Origin: Umezawaea beigongshangensis | Lineage (GTDB): Bacteria; Actinomycetota; Actinomycetes; Mycobacteriales; Pseudonocardiaceae | Assembly: GCF_016464305.1 (NCBI RefSeq) | Contig: NZ_JAEIOJ010000002.1 | Location: forward strand, 1 to 64,000 | DNA length: 64,000 bases | Direction: 5' to 3' | In this document: positions 1-8,181 of the stretch, one piece after another | Position numbering within the stretch: position 1 is the first letter of the stretch | Layout of the letters: the number at the start of each line of letters is the position of its first letter | Made by a program: the position numbers and the translations under genes | Notes under the pieces: model-generated | What the model was told of the DNA's origin: nothing | Databases searched by the model: none | Seen by the model: only the letters and a program-made list of their open reading frames with translations

Positions 1-69
1 GCACCGTCACCGGCCGACACCAACCAGACCGTGCGGCTGGAGCGGCCGACCCCCGACCCGCGGCAGTAG
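1..69 (+). CDS. C-terminal tail of an upstream gene (partial)
   Basis: An open frame enters from the left edge and ends at TAG 67-69, giving 22 residues rich in Pro, Thr and Asp and ending in PRQ. Third codon positions are G or C in almost every codon, as in the surrounding real genes. The piece is too short to assign; a hydrophilic Pro/Thr-rich end of this sort is common after a kinase or membrane-protein linker. It could also be chance reading. Confidence 0.4.
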   Translation, partial: APSPADTNQTVRLERPTPDPRQ

Positions 70-76
70 CCGTCGC

Positions 77-105
77 GGGGGGGGGGGGCGCCCCCCCCCC
101 CCCCC
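77..105. repeat. Opposed homopolymer tract G12-CG-C15
   Basis: Twelve G residues (77-88), then CG, then fifteen C residues (91-105), starting 8 nt after the stop of the partial gene. It can fold into a GC-only hairpin and so may act as a terminator, and either strand could form a G-quadruplex. Tracts like this slip readily, so the exact length in the assembly is uncertain. Confidence 0.7.
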
Positions 106-554
106 GCCACCGGCTGGTCGACCGCCGTGTCAGCGCGAGCCGGAGGACGCTCGGCGCCTGCGGCTCAGCACCGGTGCGGCGGTGCCGGCCGCGAGCAGGA
201 CCGCGCAACGGACGAGCAGGGCGAGGACTCCGCGCACACCGGTCCCCGGCGCGTTTCTCCGCGCGCTCCGTCAGCACGCGGAGAAACTCTCGACGTATTC
301 ACGAATCGGGCCCGTCCCCCCTGCGGACGGCACTTCTCTGCAGACAGGGGGAATTGCAGAGACGTGCCGTCCGCCGGTTCGGGCCGATACCGGAGAAGAA
401 GAGCAGGGCGTCGATTTCAGGGGGATCGACGTTCGTTTCTCCTCCGATGCGGAGAAAGTTACGGCACGTCGAACGGCGACCACTCCACCGTTCGGACCAT
501 TAATGATCTTTAAATTCGCTTAACCCACAGGTCGGGAGGGGTGGCGTCCAGCGG
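106..554. other. Intergenic stretch without a recognised gene
   Basis: About 450 bases separate the left-edge gene tail from the end of the NAD kinase gene. Short overlapping open frames exist in all readings but encode Arg/Gly/Ser-rich sequence with no family resemblance. Positions 483-525 are clearly less GC-rich than the rest. I see no convincing promoter, hairpin or RNA here. Confidence 0.5.
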
Positions 555-1559
555 TCAGGCACCGCCCTCGAACAGGGCGGGCGGAGCGCCGTCGGCCGAG
601 GCGGCGGGGGCGTCGGCGAGCGCGAACCGGTCGCGCAGTCTGCCGTAGAAGTCCGAGGGGCGCAGCCGCAGGAGCCGCGCCGTGCGGTCGGAGGGGTGCA
701 CGGAGATCCAGTCACCGGGGTCGAGGACGGCGCGGAGCTGCCCGTCGACGCTCAGCGCGACCTGGCCGGAGTGGTCGAGCACGCGCAGGCCGACGGCCTC
801 GTCCGCGGACATGATGAGGCTGCGGTTGAACGCCATGTGCGGCGCGACGGGGGTGAACACCAGCGCGCGCAGCCGCGGGGACAGCACGGGGCCGCCCGCG
901 GCGAAGCTGTAGGCGGTGGAGCCGGTCGGGCTCGCCACCACCAGCGCGTCGGCCGAGTAGGACGCGAACAGCCGACCGCCCACGTAGACGCCGACGCTGG
1001 CCTGGCGGTCGCGCGCGAGCTTCTCCAGGACGATGTCGTTGACGGCGGTGACGTCGACGGCGACGCCGCGCCCGCCGGTGTCCGGGCGGCACAGGGGCGG
1101 CGCGAGCACCGCTCCCCTGCCGTAGCGCAGCAGCTCCTGGATGCCGTCGGGGACGGACAGCGGGCGGGAGGCGCGCAGGCCCAGCAGCAGCCGCGACTCG
1201 ATTTCCACCCGGTCCTCGCCGTAGGCGGCGAGCGCCTCGGGGATCTCCGCCGGTTCGATCTCGGTGAGGAAGCCGACGCGGCCGACGTTCACACCGAGCA
1301 CCGGCGCGTCGTCCTGCACGGCGATGCGGACCCCGCGCAGGAACGTGCCGTCGCCGCCGATGGTGACGATCAGGTCGGGGTGGCCGGACGCCTCGGCCTC
1401 GTCGTGGGCGCTGCGCCGCGCGCCGCCGTCCTGCTCCCAGACGTCCATCTCCGCCACGGACACGCCCCGCTCGGCGGCCCACTCGCGCACGACCTCACCG
1501 GCCGCGACCGCGGCGGGCCTGCCCCGGTGCACGATCAGCCCGATCCGCCGACACACCAT
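555..1559 (-). CDS. nadK: NAD kinase (ATP/polyphosphate-NAD kinase family)
   Basis: Phosphorylates NAD+ to NADP+ in the cytoplasm. The 334-residue protein carries the family signature GGDGTFLRG at residues 68-76, the NAD-contact block NDIVLEK at 174-180 and the glycine-rich SPTGSTAYSFAAGG block near 210-223, followed by the usual C-terminal beta-sandwich with SVDGQ. The ATG start has GGGAGAAG just upstream. In most actinomycetes nadK sits between tlyA and recN; here it stands alone, divergent from a damaged HxlR gene, so it may be a second, non-canonical copy. Length fits the family, whose members are usually about 300 residues, and no key motif is missing. Confidence 0.93.
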   Translation of the reverse strand: MVCRRIGLIVHRGRPAAVAAGEVVREWAAERGVSVAEMDVWEQDGGARRSAHDEAEASGHPDLIVTIGGDGTFLRGVRIAVQDDAPVLGVNVGRVGFLTEIEPAEIPEALAAYGEDRVEIESRLLLGLRASRPLSVPDGIQELLRYGRGAVLAPPLCRPDTGGRGVAVDVTAVNDIVLEKLARDRQASVGVYVGGRLFASYSADALVVASPTGSTAYSFAAGGPVLSPRLRALVFTPVAPHMAFNRSLIMSADEAVGLRVLDHSGQVALSVDGQLRAVLDPGDWISVHPSDRTARLLRLRPSDFYGRLRDRFALADAPAASADGAPPALFEGGA

Positions 1560-1651
1560 GCGCTTCTCCCGTCCCGAGCCGTGGCACCGATCTTGCCACC
1601 CGACCAGTGGGTTGCATCAAGCTAGTGACTCCTCCCAGCGTCGCTCGCATC

Positions 1652-1988
1652 ATGCGACGAACCAGTTTCCGCGACGTGGAGTGCCCGGTCGCCCGCAGCC
1701 TCGAAGAGGTCGGCGAGTGGTGGAGCATCCTGATCCTGCGCGACGCCTTCCACGGGCTGCGGCGCTTCGACGAGTTCGCCACGAGCCTCGGCGTGACCGC
1801 GACCGTCCTCACCCGGAGGCTGACCACGCTGGTCGACAACGGCCTGCTGGAGCGGCGGCGCCACAGCGAGCGGCCACCACGCGACGAGTACGTGCTCACC
1901 GGCAAGGGCAGGGACTTCCAGCCCGTGCTGCTGGCCCTGCTGGCGTTCGGCAACCGGCACCTGTCCGGGCCGGACGGTCCCGCGCTGG
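1652..1988 (+). pseudogene. Truncated HxlR-family transcriptional regulator
   Basis: From ATG 1652 the frame encodes a typical HxlR winged helix: a conserved Cys in DVECPVARSLEEVG, GEWWSILILRDAFHG, RFDEFATSLGVTATVLTRRL, and the wing KGRDFQPVLLALLAFGNRH. Homology stops near 1985 after GPDGPALVV; beyond that the frame reads only Arg-rich noise to 2494. In family members a short C-terminal segment follows this point. The likely DNA-binding part is intact, so a shortened protein with an aberrant tail could still be made. GTG 1607 is an alternative start but adds a segment atypical of the family. Confidence 0.7.
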
Positions 1989-2494
1989 TGGTCCTTCGCC
2001 GGGGCGCACGGCGGCCTGCTCGCCGCGCACGGCCTCACCGCGATGCGCGCGCGACTCGACGACGTCCGGCCGGTGCGCACGCTCAGCGCCCACTTCTTCG
2101 TCCCGGTGGACGACCGTCCCCCGGCCCACACCGCAGTTGTGGAGCGCGCGGCGGTCGGCACGACCACCACCTCGTTCTCCGCGCGGCAGGGCGACGGCGT
2201 GGCCCCGATCGGCACGGCCGTGTTCGGCGCTCTCCCGATGAGCGGCGGGCCGCGCCCGGAGCTGGTGGCGTGGATGCGCTTCGCCGACGGGCGGCCGGTC
2301 GACGCCGAGTCCGCGGTGCTGCTGTCCGACGCGCTGCCGCCCGCGCTGTTCGCCACGTGGACCACGCCGCGGCCGGTGCTGTCGGTGGACCTGACAGTGC
2401 ACCTGACCGACGCGCTGGACGACGGCGCGCGCCACGGGTGGGCGCGCTCGCCGTGGCGCGTCAGGTCAGGCGCGTGGTGAGCGCCCGGCGGTGA
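1986..2494 (+). pseudogene. Acyl-CoA thioesterase (TesB/4HBT_3 type) remnant, two reading-frame breaks
   Basis: A different frame from the regulator reads WSFAGAHGGLLAAHG from 1986, then RTLSAHFFVPVDDRP and a second hotdog with ARQGDGVAPIGTAVF and RPVLSVDLTVHLTDAL, the pattern of a double-hotdog thioesterase-like protein. The beginning is missing. Near 2440 the frame is lost again, while the downstream frame of the regulator reads ALAVARQVRRVV, which is how such thioesterases end; some 20-30 residues seem to be gone between. The regulator and the thioesterase thus look like two genes fused by a deletion, with a second internal deletion. Real decay or an assembly error at GC-rich sequence would both explain it. 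Confidence 0.6.
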
Positions 2495-2561
2495 GCCCGC
2501 TCGTCGCACCGCCGGACCGACCCGGCTCCGTCCCCCGGCCGCAGCCGGTCGGCTGACCGGC

Positions 2562-3278
2562 TCACCTGCGTCGCAGCAGCTTCACCAGGATCAGCAGCGC
2601 GGCCACGGCCGCCGCGGCGGCGGCCACCGGCACGGGCCTCTTGCGCACCTCGGCGGAGTACGTCCGCACCTGTTCCGTCGCCGCGGAAGCGGTGTCGCGG
2701 GCGCGGTCGGCGGCGTCGGAGGCCACGGACGCGGCGTTCTCGACGACGCGGCTCGCCGTCTCGGTGGCGCGGTCGGCCACCGTGCCACCGAGCTGCGCGG
2801 CCTGATCCGAGGCGGCCGACACGGTCTCCTGGACCTTCTGGGCGACCTGCTCGGTCGAGCCGGTCCGCTCGTCCTGGTCGTCGGCGCCGGTCTCGCCGGT
2901 CGCGCCGGTCTTCGCGGGCTCCTCGGCCCCGCCGGTCGCGCCGGTCGCGCCGGTCTTCGCCGGCTCCTCGGCCCCGCCGGTGGCACCGGTCTTCGCCGAC
3001 TCCGCGGCCCCGCCGGTCGCACCGGTCTTCGCGGGCTCGTCGGCTCCGCCGGTCGCACCGGTCTGCTCGGTCCTGCCGCCGGGAGCGGGCGTCTCCTTCT
3101 TGGCCCTCTCTGCCGCCTGCGCGACCTTCTGGACCTTCTCCGCCGGGGTCCTGGTCGTGTCGGCGATCTGCTCCTGCACGCGCCGGGCGTCCTCGCGCGC
3201 CAGGGCGGGGTCGGCGGGCAGCTCGGACGCCTCGGCGGCCGTGTCGCTGGACGTGCGCTGGCCTGCGGACTCGGTCAT
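2562..3278 (-). CDS. Repeat-containing membrane-anchored protein, DUF3618/DUF883-like C-terminus
   Basis: The 238-residue protein is hydrophilic and Ala/Glu/Thr-rich. After about 75 residues comes a run of four to five 12-residue units of the form KTGATGGAEEPA, then a predicted amphipathic helix region (AASDQAAQLGGTVADRATE, ASVASDAADRARDTASA) and a single C-terminal membrane segment PVAAAAAAVAALLILV followed by KLLRRR. That tail resembles DUF3618-type envelope proteins, which often end in a short helix plus Arg-rich tail. The ATG at 3278 is chosen because GGAGGG lies 6 nt upstream; an ATG 11 codons further out has no such site. The job is unknown; a cell-envelope or stress role is a guess. 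Confidence 0.75.
   Translation of the reverse strand: MTESAGQRTSSDTAAEASELPADPALAREDARRVQEQIADTTRTPAEKVQKVAQAAERAKKETPAPGGRTEQTGATGGADEPAKTGATGGAAESAKTGATGGAEEPAKTGATGATGGAEEPAKTGATGETGADDQDERTGSTEQVAQKVQETVSAASDQAAQLGGTVADRATETASRVVENAASVASDAADRARDTASAATEQVRTYSAEVRKRPVPVAAAAAAVAALLILVKLLRRR
2899..3063. repeat. 36-bp coding minisatellite (12-residue units)
   Basis: Four to five imperfect copies of a 36-bp unit (core GCCGGTCGCACCGGTCTTCG on the plus strand) lie inside the DUF3618-like gene. One copy carries a 6-bp extension, a sign of recent slippage. The unit is a multiple of three so copy number can change without breaking the gene. Confidence 0.8.
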
Positions 3279-3442
3279 CGGTATCCCTCCGTCGGTGATC
3301 TCGTCACCCACCTACCCGAACCGCGCGTCCGGCAACCATCGACGCGTCCGTTCGGGCGTTGTGCCTCGCGGGTGCATCCGTTCACCGCCGGGAGTGGGAA
3401 GATCATCGCCCCGACCGGGTGACCAACAGGAGAGCAGTCGCG

Positions 3443-5020
3443 GTGACGACCACGGCGCGGAAGCGGAAACGCGGTACGCGCACCGACCTCGTGCGCATCA
3501 GGGTGAGCCGCCTGGTGATCGCACTCGTCCTGCTCGCGGCGGCGGCCCGGCTGGTCCAGGTGCAGGGCGTGCGGGCCGCGGCGCTGTCCGCCGAGGCCGA
3601 GCAGCAGCGCACCATCACCGAGACCGTGCAGGGCCTGCGCGGGACCATCGCCGACCGCAACGGCATCAGCCTCGCGTTCAGCGTGTCCACCCGGAAGCTG
3701 TGGATGAACCCGGTGGTGCTGCGCGGGGACTGGAAGGCCAACCCCGACTCCTACCGGGCGCTGAAGCTCGGCAGCACCTACGAGGAGTACACCGCGCGGC
3801 TGGCGGCGAAGCTGCACATCGCCGTCGGCGGGCGCGTCCCGGAGGACTCGCTGCTCGCGTCGATCCGCTCCGACCGCGGCTACGTCGTGCTCGCCGACGA
3901 CGTGGACCCGGTGCTCTCGGCCGAGGTGGTCGAGCTGTACCCGTCGGTCGGGACCGAGGTGCGGCAGCGGCGGGTGTACCCGTCCGCGCCGGTCGGACAG
4001 GCCGTCGTCGGGACGGCGAACTGGCGGACCGACGCGACGCCGCCCGGCATGTACGGCCTGAGCGGCCTGGAGAGCTCGTGGGACGGGCGGTTGCGCGGCG
4101 TCGACGGCAAGCGGATCTACCAGATCGCGCGCTCGCGCGACGACCTGGAACTGCCCGGCGCCTCCCGCACCGTCGAGCAGGCCGTGCCGGGCTCGAACGT
4201 GCGGCTGACGCTGGACGCCGACCTCCAGCACCGCGCCCAGTCGCTGCTGGAGGACCACGTGGCCCTCAGCGGCGCGACCTCGGGCGCCGCGATCGTCGTG
4301 GAGGTCGCCACCGGCGAGGTGCACGCCCTGGCCGTGTCCGGCGAGCTCGACCCGGCCCGCACGGCGTTCGAACCCGGCGCGGCGGCGTCGATCGCCGCCG
4401 AGGCCGCCGCGGTCGAGCAGGGCGTCGACTCCCCCGCCGACGTGGACGCGGAGCGGTTCGCCGCGCTGCTGGACCGCTGCGGCCTCGGCGAGAGCACCGG
4501 CTCGGGACTCCCCGGCGAGACCGGCGGACGGCTGCCGCCGCACAACCAGTGGTCGGCGGCGACGCTGCCGGGACTCGTCGCCGGTGAGGGCGTCGAGACG
4601 ACCCTGCTCCAGCTCGCCGGGATGTACCAGGCGATCGGCAACGAGGGCCTGCGGCTGCCGCCGTCGGTGGTCAAGGAGGAGCGCCGCGCCGACGGCACAC
4701 CCGTCCCGCTGACGAGACCGGACCCGGTGCAGGTGGTGAGCCCGCAGACGGCGCGGGCCGCGCTCGCGGCGCTCCCGGAGACCGGCGCGGCGCGGGCGTT
4801 CCCCTCCGCCGGCGCCGAGGGCCGCTCGCGGCACCTGGACCGCGGCACCGGGCAGACGTGGCTGCGCGACGTGTTCGCCGGACTCGTCCCCGCCGAACAG
4901 CCGCGCTTCGCGCTGGCCGTGGTGCTGCACGGGCAGATCGCGGAGGCCCGCGCGGAGCCGGTGTTCCACGACGTCGCCGCGGACCTGGTGTTGCGCCACG
5001 GCATCCCCGCACCGCCCTGA
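3443..5020 (+). CDS. Penicillin-binding-protein-like transpeptidase homologue, probably catalytically dead
   Basis: The protein (525 residues from GTG 3443, with CAGGAGAG about 9 nt upstream) has a basic N-tail, one membrane segment near residues 22-36, a PBP dimerisation-type region (RGTIADRNGISLAFSVSTRK near 65-85, YPSAPVGQAVVGT near 180) and a transpeptidase-like end with SGLPGE and GEGVETTLLQLAGMY. It looks like a class B PBP (FtsI/PbpA type). However, the SxxK box expected after the PG of FEPG reads GAAASIAAE (about 312-320), the stretch holding SxN is shortened, and the KTGT box is replaced by RHLDRGTGQT near 463-472. All three penicillin-binding motifs are lost while the frame is intact, suggesting a scaffold or regulatory pseudoenzyme in the envelope. 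It converges on the sigma gene across a perfect hairpin. Confidence 0.8.
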   Translation: MTTTARKRKRGTRTDLVRIRVSRLVIALVLLAAAARLVQVQGVRAAALSAEAEQQRTITETVQGLRGTIADRNGISLAFSVSTRKLWMNPVVLRGDWKANPDSYRALKLGSTYEEYTARLAAKLHIAVGGRVPEDSLLASIRSDRGYVVLADDVDPVLSAEVVELYPSVGTEVRQRRVYPSAPVGQAVVGTANWRTDATPPGMYGLSGLESSWDGRLRGVDGKRIYQIARSRDDLELPGASRTVEQAVPGSNVRLTLDADLQHRAQSLLEDHVALSGATSGAAIVVEVATGEVHALAVSGELDPARTAFEPGAAASIAAEAAAVEQGVDSPADVDAERFAALLDRCGLGESTGSGLPGETGGRLPPHNQWSAATLPGLVAGEGVETTLLQLAGMYQAIGNEGLRLPPSVVKEERRADGTPVPLTRPDPVQVVSPQTARAALAALPETGAARAFPSAGAEGRSRHLDRGTGQTWLRDVFAGLVPAEQPRFALAVVLHGQIAEARAEPVFHDVAADLVLRHGIPAPP

Positions 5021-5028
5021 CGTGCCAG

Positions 5029-5070
5029 AACGGCGGGTGACCGCGCGCGTGCGCGCGGTCACCCGCCGTT
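5029..5070. terminator. Perfect 20-bp hairpin between convergent genes
   Basis: Arms 5029-5048 and 5051-5070 are exact reverse complements with two bases between. It starts 8 nt after the stop of the PBP-like gene and ends 10 nt before the stop of the sigma gene, so it fits a bidirectional terminator. No T-run follows, as is usual in high-GC actinomycetes. Confidence 0.85.
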
Positions 5071-5080
5071 CCGCGGTGCC

Positions 5081-6058
5081 TCAGCTGGCGACGGCCAGCA
5101 GGTCGCGGTTGCGCTCGGGGTCGCGGAGCTGCTTCAGGGCGATCTTCTCCAGCTGGCGGATGCGCTCCCTGGTCAGGCCCAGGTGCTTGGCCACGTCCTG
5201 GAGCGTGCGCGGGTGGTCGTCGTCCAGGCCGAAGCGCATGCTGATGATCAGCGCCTCGCGCTCGGGCAGAGTGCGCACCAGGGAGCGGAGCTCCGCGTGC
5301 ACGGCCTCCTGCTCCAGCAGGGCCGACGCCACGGGCACCTCGGAGTCCTCGATGAGGTCACCGATGCTCGTGTCGCCCTCGGCCCCGACCGGGGTGTCCA
5401 GGCTGATCGTCTCCCGCGACGCGCGCCGCAGGTCGGCGATCTTGTTCTCGGGCACACCGGCCTCCCGGGCCAGTTCGGCCGGGGTCGGGTCGCGGTTCAG
5501 CGTCAGCGCGAGCTTGCGCTCCAGCCTGGTGTACTTCGCCAGCTCCTCCACGACGTGGACGGGCAGGCGCACCGTGCGGGTCTGCTCGGCCAGCCCCCGG
5601 CCGATCGCCTGACGGATCCACCAGGTCGCGTAGGTCGAGAACTTGAAGCCCTTGGTGTAGTCGAACTTCTCCACGGCGCGGATCAGCCCGATGTTGCCCT
5701 CCTGGATCAGGTCGCCCAGCGGCAGGCCGCCGCGGAACTGCTTGCGGACCAGCGACACCACCAGCCGCAGGTTCGCCCTGATCATGTGGTCCTTCGCGGT
5801 CACGCCCTCGCGGGCGATCGTCCGCAGGTCGCGGCGCCGGTCGCGGTCGAGCTCGCGCCCGCCCCCGTCGGCTCGGCGCAGCAGCTCCTCGGCGTAGAGT
5901 CCCGCCTCGATGCGCTTGGCCAGCACGACCTCCTCGTTCGCGGTGAGCAGCGGGGTGGCCCCGATCTCCCGCAGGTAGTAGCCGATGGGATCGGGCTCGT
6001 CCTGACGGCCGGGGCCGCGACGCCCACCCCGCACAGCGACCTTCTCCTGAACGGACAC
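5081..6058 (-). CDS. RNA polymerase sigma-70 factor, group 2 (SigB/Hrd type)
   Basis: About 325 residues with region 1.2 (DPIGYYLREIGATPLLT), region 2 (NLRLVVSLVRKQFRGGLPLG, LIQEGNIGLIRAVEKFDYTK, FSTYATWWIRQAI), region 3 and region 4 with the helix-turn-helix TLQDVAKHLGLTRERIRQLE. It lacks the long acidic N-terminus of the principal sigma factor, so it is a group 2 factor directing core polymerase to HrdB-like promoters, often under stress or stationary phase. GTG 6058 is preferred: GGAGG sits 7 nt upstream of it, whereas the GTG two codons earlier is only 1 nt from GGAGG. No anti-sigma gene lies beside it. Confidence 0.92.
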   Translation of the reverse strand: MSVQEKVAVRGGRRGPGRQDEPDPIGYYLREIGATPLLTANEEVVLAKRIEAGLYAEELLRRADGGGRELDRDRRRDLRTIAREGVTAKDHMIRANLRLVVSLVRKQFRGGLPLGDLIQEGNIGLIRAVEKFDYTKGFKFSTYATWWIRQAIGRGLAEQTRTVRLPVHVVEELAKYTRLERKLALTLNRDPTPAELAREAGVPENKIADLRRASRETISLDTPVGAEGDTSIGDLIEDSEVPVASALLEQEAVHAELRSLVRTLPEREALIISMRFGLDDDHPRTLQDVAKHLGLTRERIRQLEKIALKQLRDPERNRDLLAVAS

Positions 6059-6380
6059 GCGCACACCTCCTCAGACCGCAGAACGGCAGCGCGAGCCGTC
6101 CAGGGTGATTCCTCCGACACGAGGGAACCCGCCGCTCACGTCCCCGGTGAGCCGGGCGGTCGATCACCGGCCGAGTGCCGGTTCCTCCTCCTTCAACGCC
6201 GTGGCGCCCAGGTGAATTCCGTGTGTGACCGGCGATTCACCGGTGCGTCGACGACCCGTCGCGGGTACCTCTTCACGACGCCGAAAGACCACAACGCACG
6301 GCCGGTCGGGTGAGTTCCCGAGCGACAGGGGAACATGTGCACCACCGATACCGTCGCACTACCCCTGGAGGAACACGCCC
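6059..6380. promoter_or_regulatory. Divergent control region, sigma factor / DEAD-box helicase
   Basis: This 322-bp gap must hold the promoters of the leftward sigma gene and the rightward helicase. I see the two ribosome sites (GGAGG at 6066-6070 on the minus strand and GGAGGA at 6367-6372) but no confident -10/-35 pair. A long leader would be usual for cold-induced helicases, but no specific RNA structure is recognised. Confidence 0.4.
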
Positions 6381-8063
6381 ATGCCCCTGGACGCGAACGA
6401 AGACCGGACCGGCTTCGCCGAGCTGGCGCTGCGGCCCGAGCTCCTCGGCGCGCTGTCCGGCCTCGGCTACGAGGAACCGACGCCGATCCAGCGCGAAGCC
6501 ATTCCCCCTCTGCTGGAGGGGCACGACCTGCTCGGACAAGCGGCGACGGGCACGGGCAAGACCGCCGCGTTCGCCCTGCCGGTCCTCCAGCGCATGGAGA
6601 AGGACCGCAGCGCCACGGCGCCGATGGCCCTCGTGCTGGTCCCGACCCGCGAGCTGGCCGTGCAGGTGTCGGAGGCGGTGCACCGCTACGGCAAGGACAT
6701 CGGCGCACGCGTGCTGCCGATCTACGGCGGCCAGCCCATCGGCCGGCAGCTGCGCGCGCTGGAACGCGGAGTCGACGTCGTCGTGGCCACGCCGGGACGT
6801 GCGATCGATCACATGGGCCGGGGCACGCTGAACCTGGACCAGCTGAAGATGGTCGTGCTCGACGAAGCCGACGAGATGCTCGACATGGGCTTCGCGGAGG
6901 ACATCGACCAGATCCTCCAGGCCGTGCCGGAGCAGCGGCAGACCGTGCTGTTCTCCGCGACGATGCCGCCGCGCATCGACCGCATGGCGCGCAGCCACCT
7001 CCGGGAGCCGGTGCGCATCCAGATCGGCCGGGAGACCACGCCGCAGGGCGAGGCGCCCCGCGTGCGCCAGGTCGCCTACGTGGTGTCCCGCGCGCACAAG
7101 CCCGCGGCGCTGGGCCGGGTCCTCGACGTCGAGGCGCCCACGGCGGCCATCGTGTTCTGCCGCACGCGCGACGAGGTCGACCAGCTCACCGAGACCCTCA
7201 ACGGCCGCGGCTACCGCGCCGAGTCGCTGCACGGCGGCATCAGCCAGGAGCAGCGCGACCGGGTGATGAACCGGCTGCGCGCCGGTACGGCCGACCTGCT
7301 GGTGGCCACCGACGTCGCGGCCCGCGGCCTGGACGTCGACCAGCTCACGCACGTGATCAACTACAACGTGCCGTCGGCACCGGAGTCCTACGTCCACCGC
7401 ATCGGCCGGGTCGGTCGCGCGGGGCGCGAGGGCGTGGCGATCACGCTGGCCGAGCCCCGCGAGCACTCGATGCTCAAGACGATCGAGCGGGTCACGAAGC
7501 AGAAGATCGAGATCGAGAAGATCCCGACCGTCGCCGACCTGCGCGCACGGCGGCTGGAGCTGACCAGGGCGGCGCTGCACGAGAGCCTGCTGGAGGACGA
7601 CCTGGCGTCGTTCCGGGTGGTCGTGGAGTCGCTGACCGACGAGTTCGACCTCGTGGAGGTCGCGCTCGCCGCGGTCAAGCTCGCGCACGAGGCCAGCGGG
7701 GCCGCCGCCGACGAGGAGGAGATCCCCGAGGTCGCGCCGCGCACCGAGCGGCCGCGCCGCGAGCAGAGCGGACCCGGTGGCGTCGGCGGCGCTCGTCGCG
7801 GCCGGGGCCCCACGGCGGGGATGACGCGGCTGTTCGTCGGTGCGGGCCGCGCGGCCCGGATCCGCCCGCAGGACCTCGTCGGAGCCATCGCCAACGAGTC
7901 GCGGCTCAACGGCCGCGACATCGGCGCGATCGAGATCGCCGACCGGTTCTCGCTGGTGGAGGTGCCGGAGGAGGCCGCGGAGGACGTCATCTCGGCCCTG
8001 CGCGGCGCCACCATCAAGGGCAGGCGCGTGCAGGTCCGCCGGGAGCGCGACACCACCGCCTGA
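6381..8063 (+). CDS. deaD: DEAD-box ATP-dependent RNA helicase (DeaD/CsdA type)
   Basis: Unwinds RNA duplexes in ribosome assembly and mRNA turnover, especially in the cold. The 560-residue protein has the Q motif (PTPIQREAI), Walker A ATGTGKT with Lys60, PTRELA, ATPGR, DEAD in VLDEADEML, SAT, and in the second RecA domain TDVAARGLDVDQ and HRIGRVGRAGREG. An acidic/Arg-Gly linker (EEEIPEVAPRT, ARRGRGP) leads to a C-terminal DbpA-type RNA-binding domain (MTRLFVGAGRAARIRPQDLV). ATG 6381 is chosen from GGAGGA 8-9 nt upstream; an in-frame extension to 6225 has no ribosome site. A large hairpin follows the stop. Confidence 0.95.
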   Translation: MPLDANEDRTGFAELALRPELLGALSGLGYEEPTPIQREAIPPLLEGHDLLGQAATGTGKTAAFALPVLQRMEKDRSATAPMALVLVPTRELAVQVSEAVHRYGKDIGARVLPIYGGQPIGRQLRALERGVDVVVATPGRAIDHMGRGTLNLDQLKMVVLDEADEMLDMGFAEDIDQILQAVPEQRQTVLFSATMPPRIDRMARSHLREPVRIQIGRETTPQGEAPRVRQVAYVVSRAHKPAALGRVLDVEAPTAAIVFCRTRDEVDQLTETLNGRGYRAESLHGGISQEQRDRVMNRLRAGTADLLVATDVAARGLDVDQLTHVINYNVPSAPESYVHRIGRVGRAGREGVAITLAEPREHSMLKTIERVTKQKIEIEKIPTVADLRARRLELTRAALHESLLEDDLASFRVVVESLTDEFDLVEVALAAVKLAHEASGAAADEEEIPEVAPRTERPRREQSGPGGVGGARRGRGPTAGMTRLFVGAGRAARIRPQDLVGAIANESRLNGRDIGAIEIADRFSLVEVPEEAAEDVISALRGATIKGRRVQVRRERDTTA

Positions 8064-8073
8064 GGTCTGTTCC

Positions 8074-8118
8074 ACCACGGGTGTGGTGGTCGGGTCACCC
8101 GACCACCACACCCGTGGT
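8074..8118. terminator. Perfect 22-bp hairpin after the helicase gene
   Basis: Arms 8074-8095 and 8097-8118 are exact reverse complements around one central base, beginning 11 nt after the helicase stop. It is one of the strongest stem structures in the window and lacks a T-run. Confidence 0.88.
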
Positions 8119-8181
8119 GCTCACCCGAGCGGGCGACCCTTTTGACGTGCGCCGGAGGGGTACCCGTCCGAAACTCGGTTC

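Noticed and set aside
127-523. Overlapping small frames between 127 and 523
   Set aside because: Composition is random Arg/Ser/Pro-rich; no start site, motif or consistent codon bias.
1607-2494. Reading the HxlR frame through to 2494 as one 295-residue protein
   Set aside because: The second half is Arg/Gly noise, while another frame shows clear thioesterase sequence.
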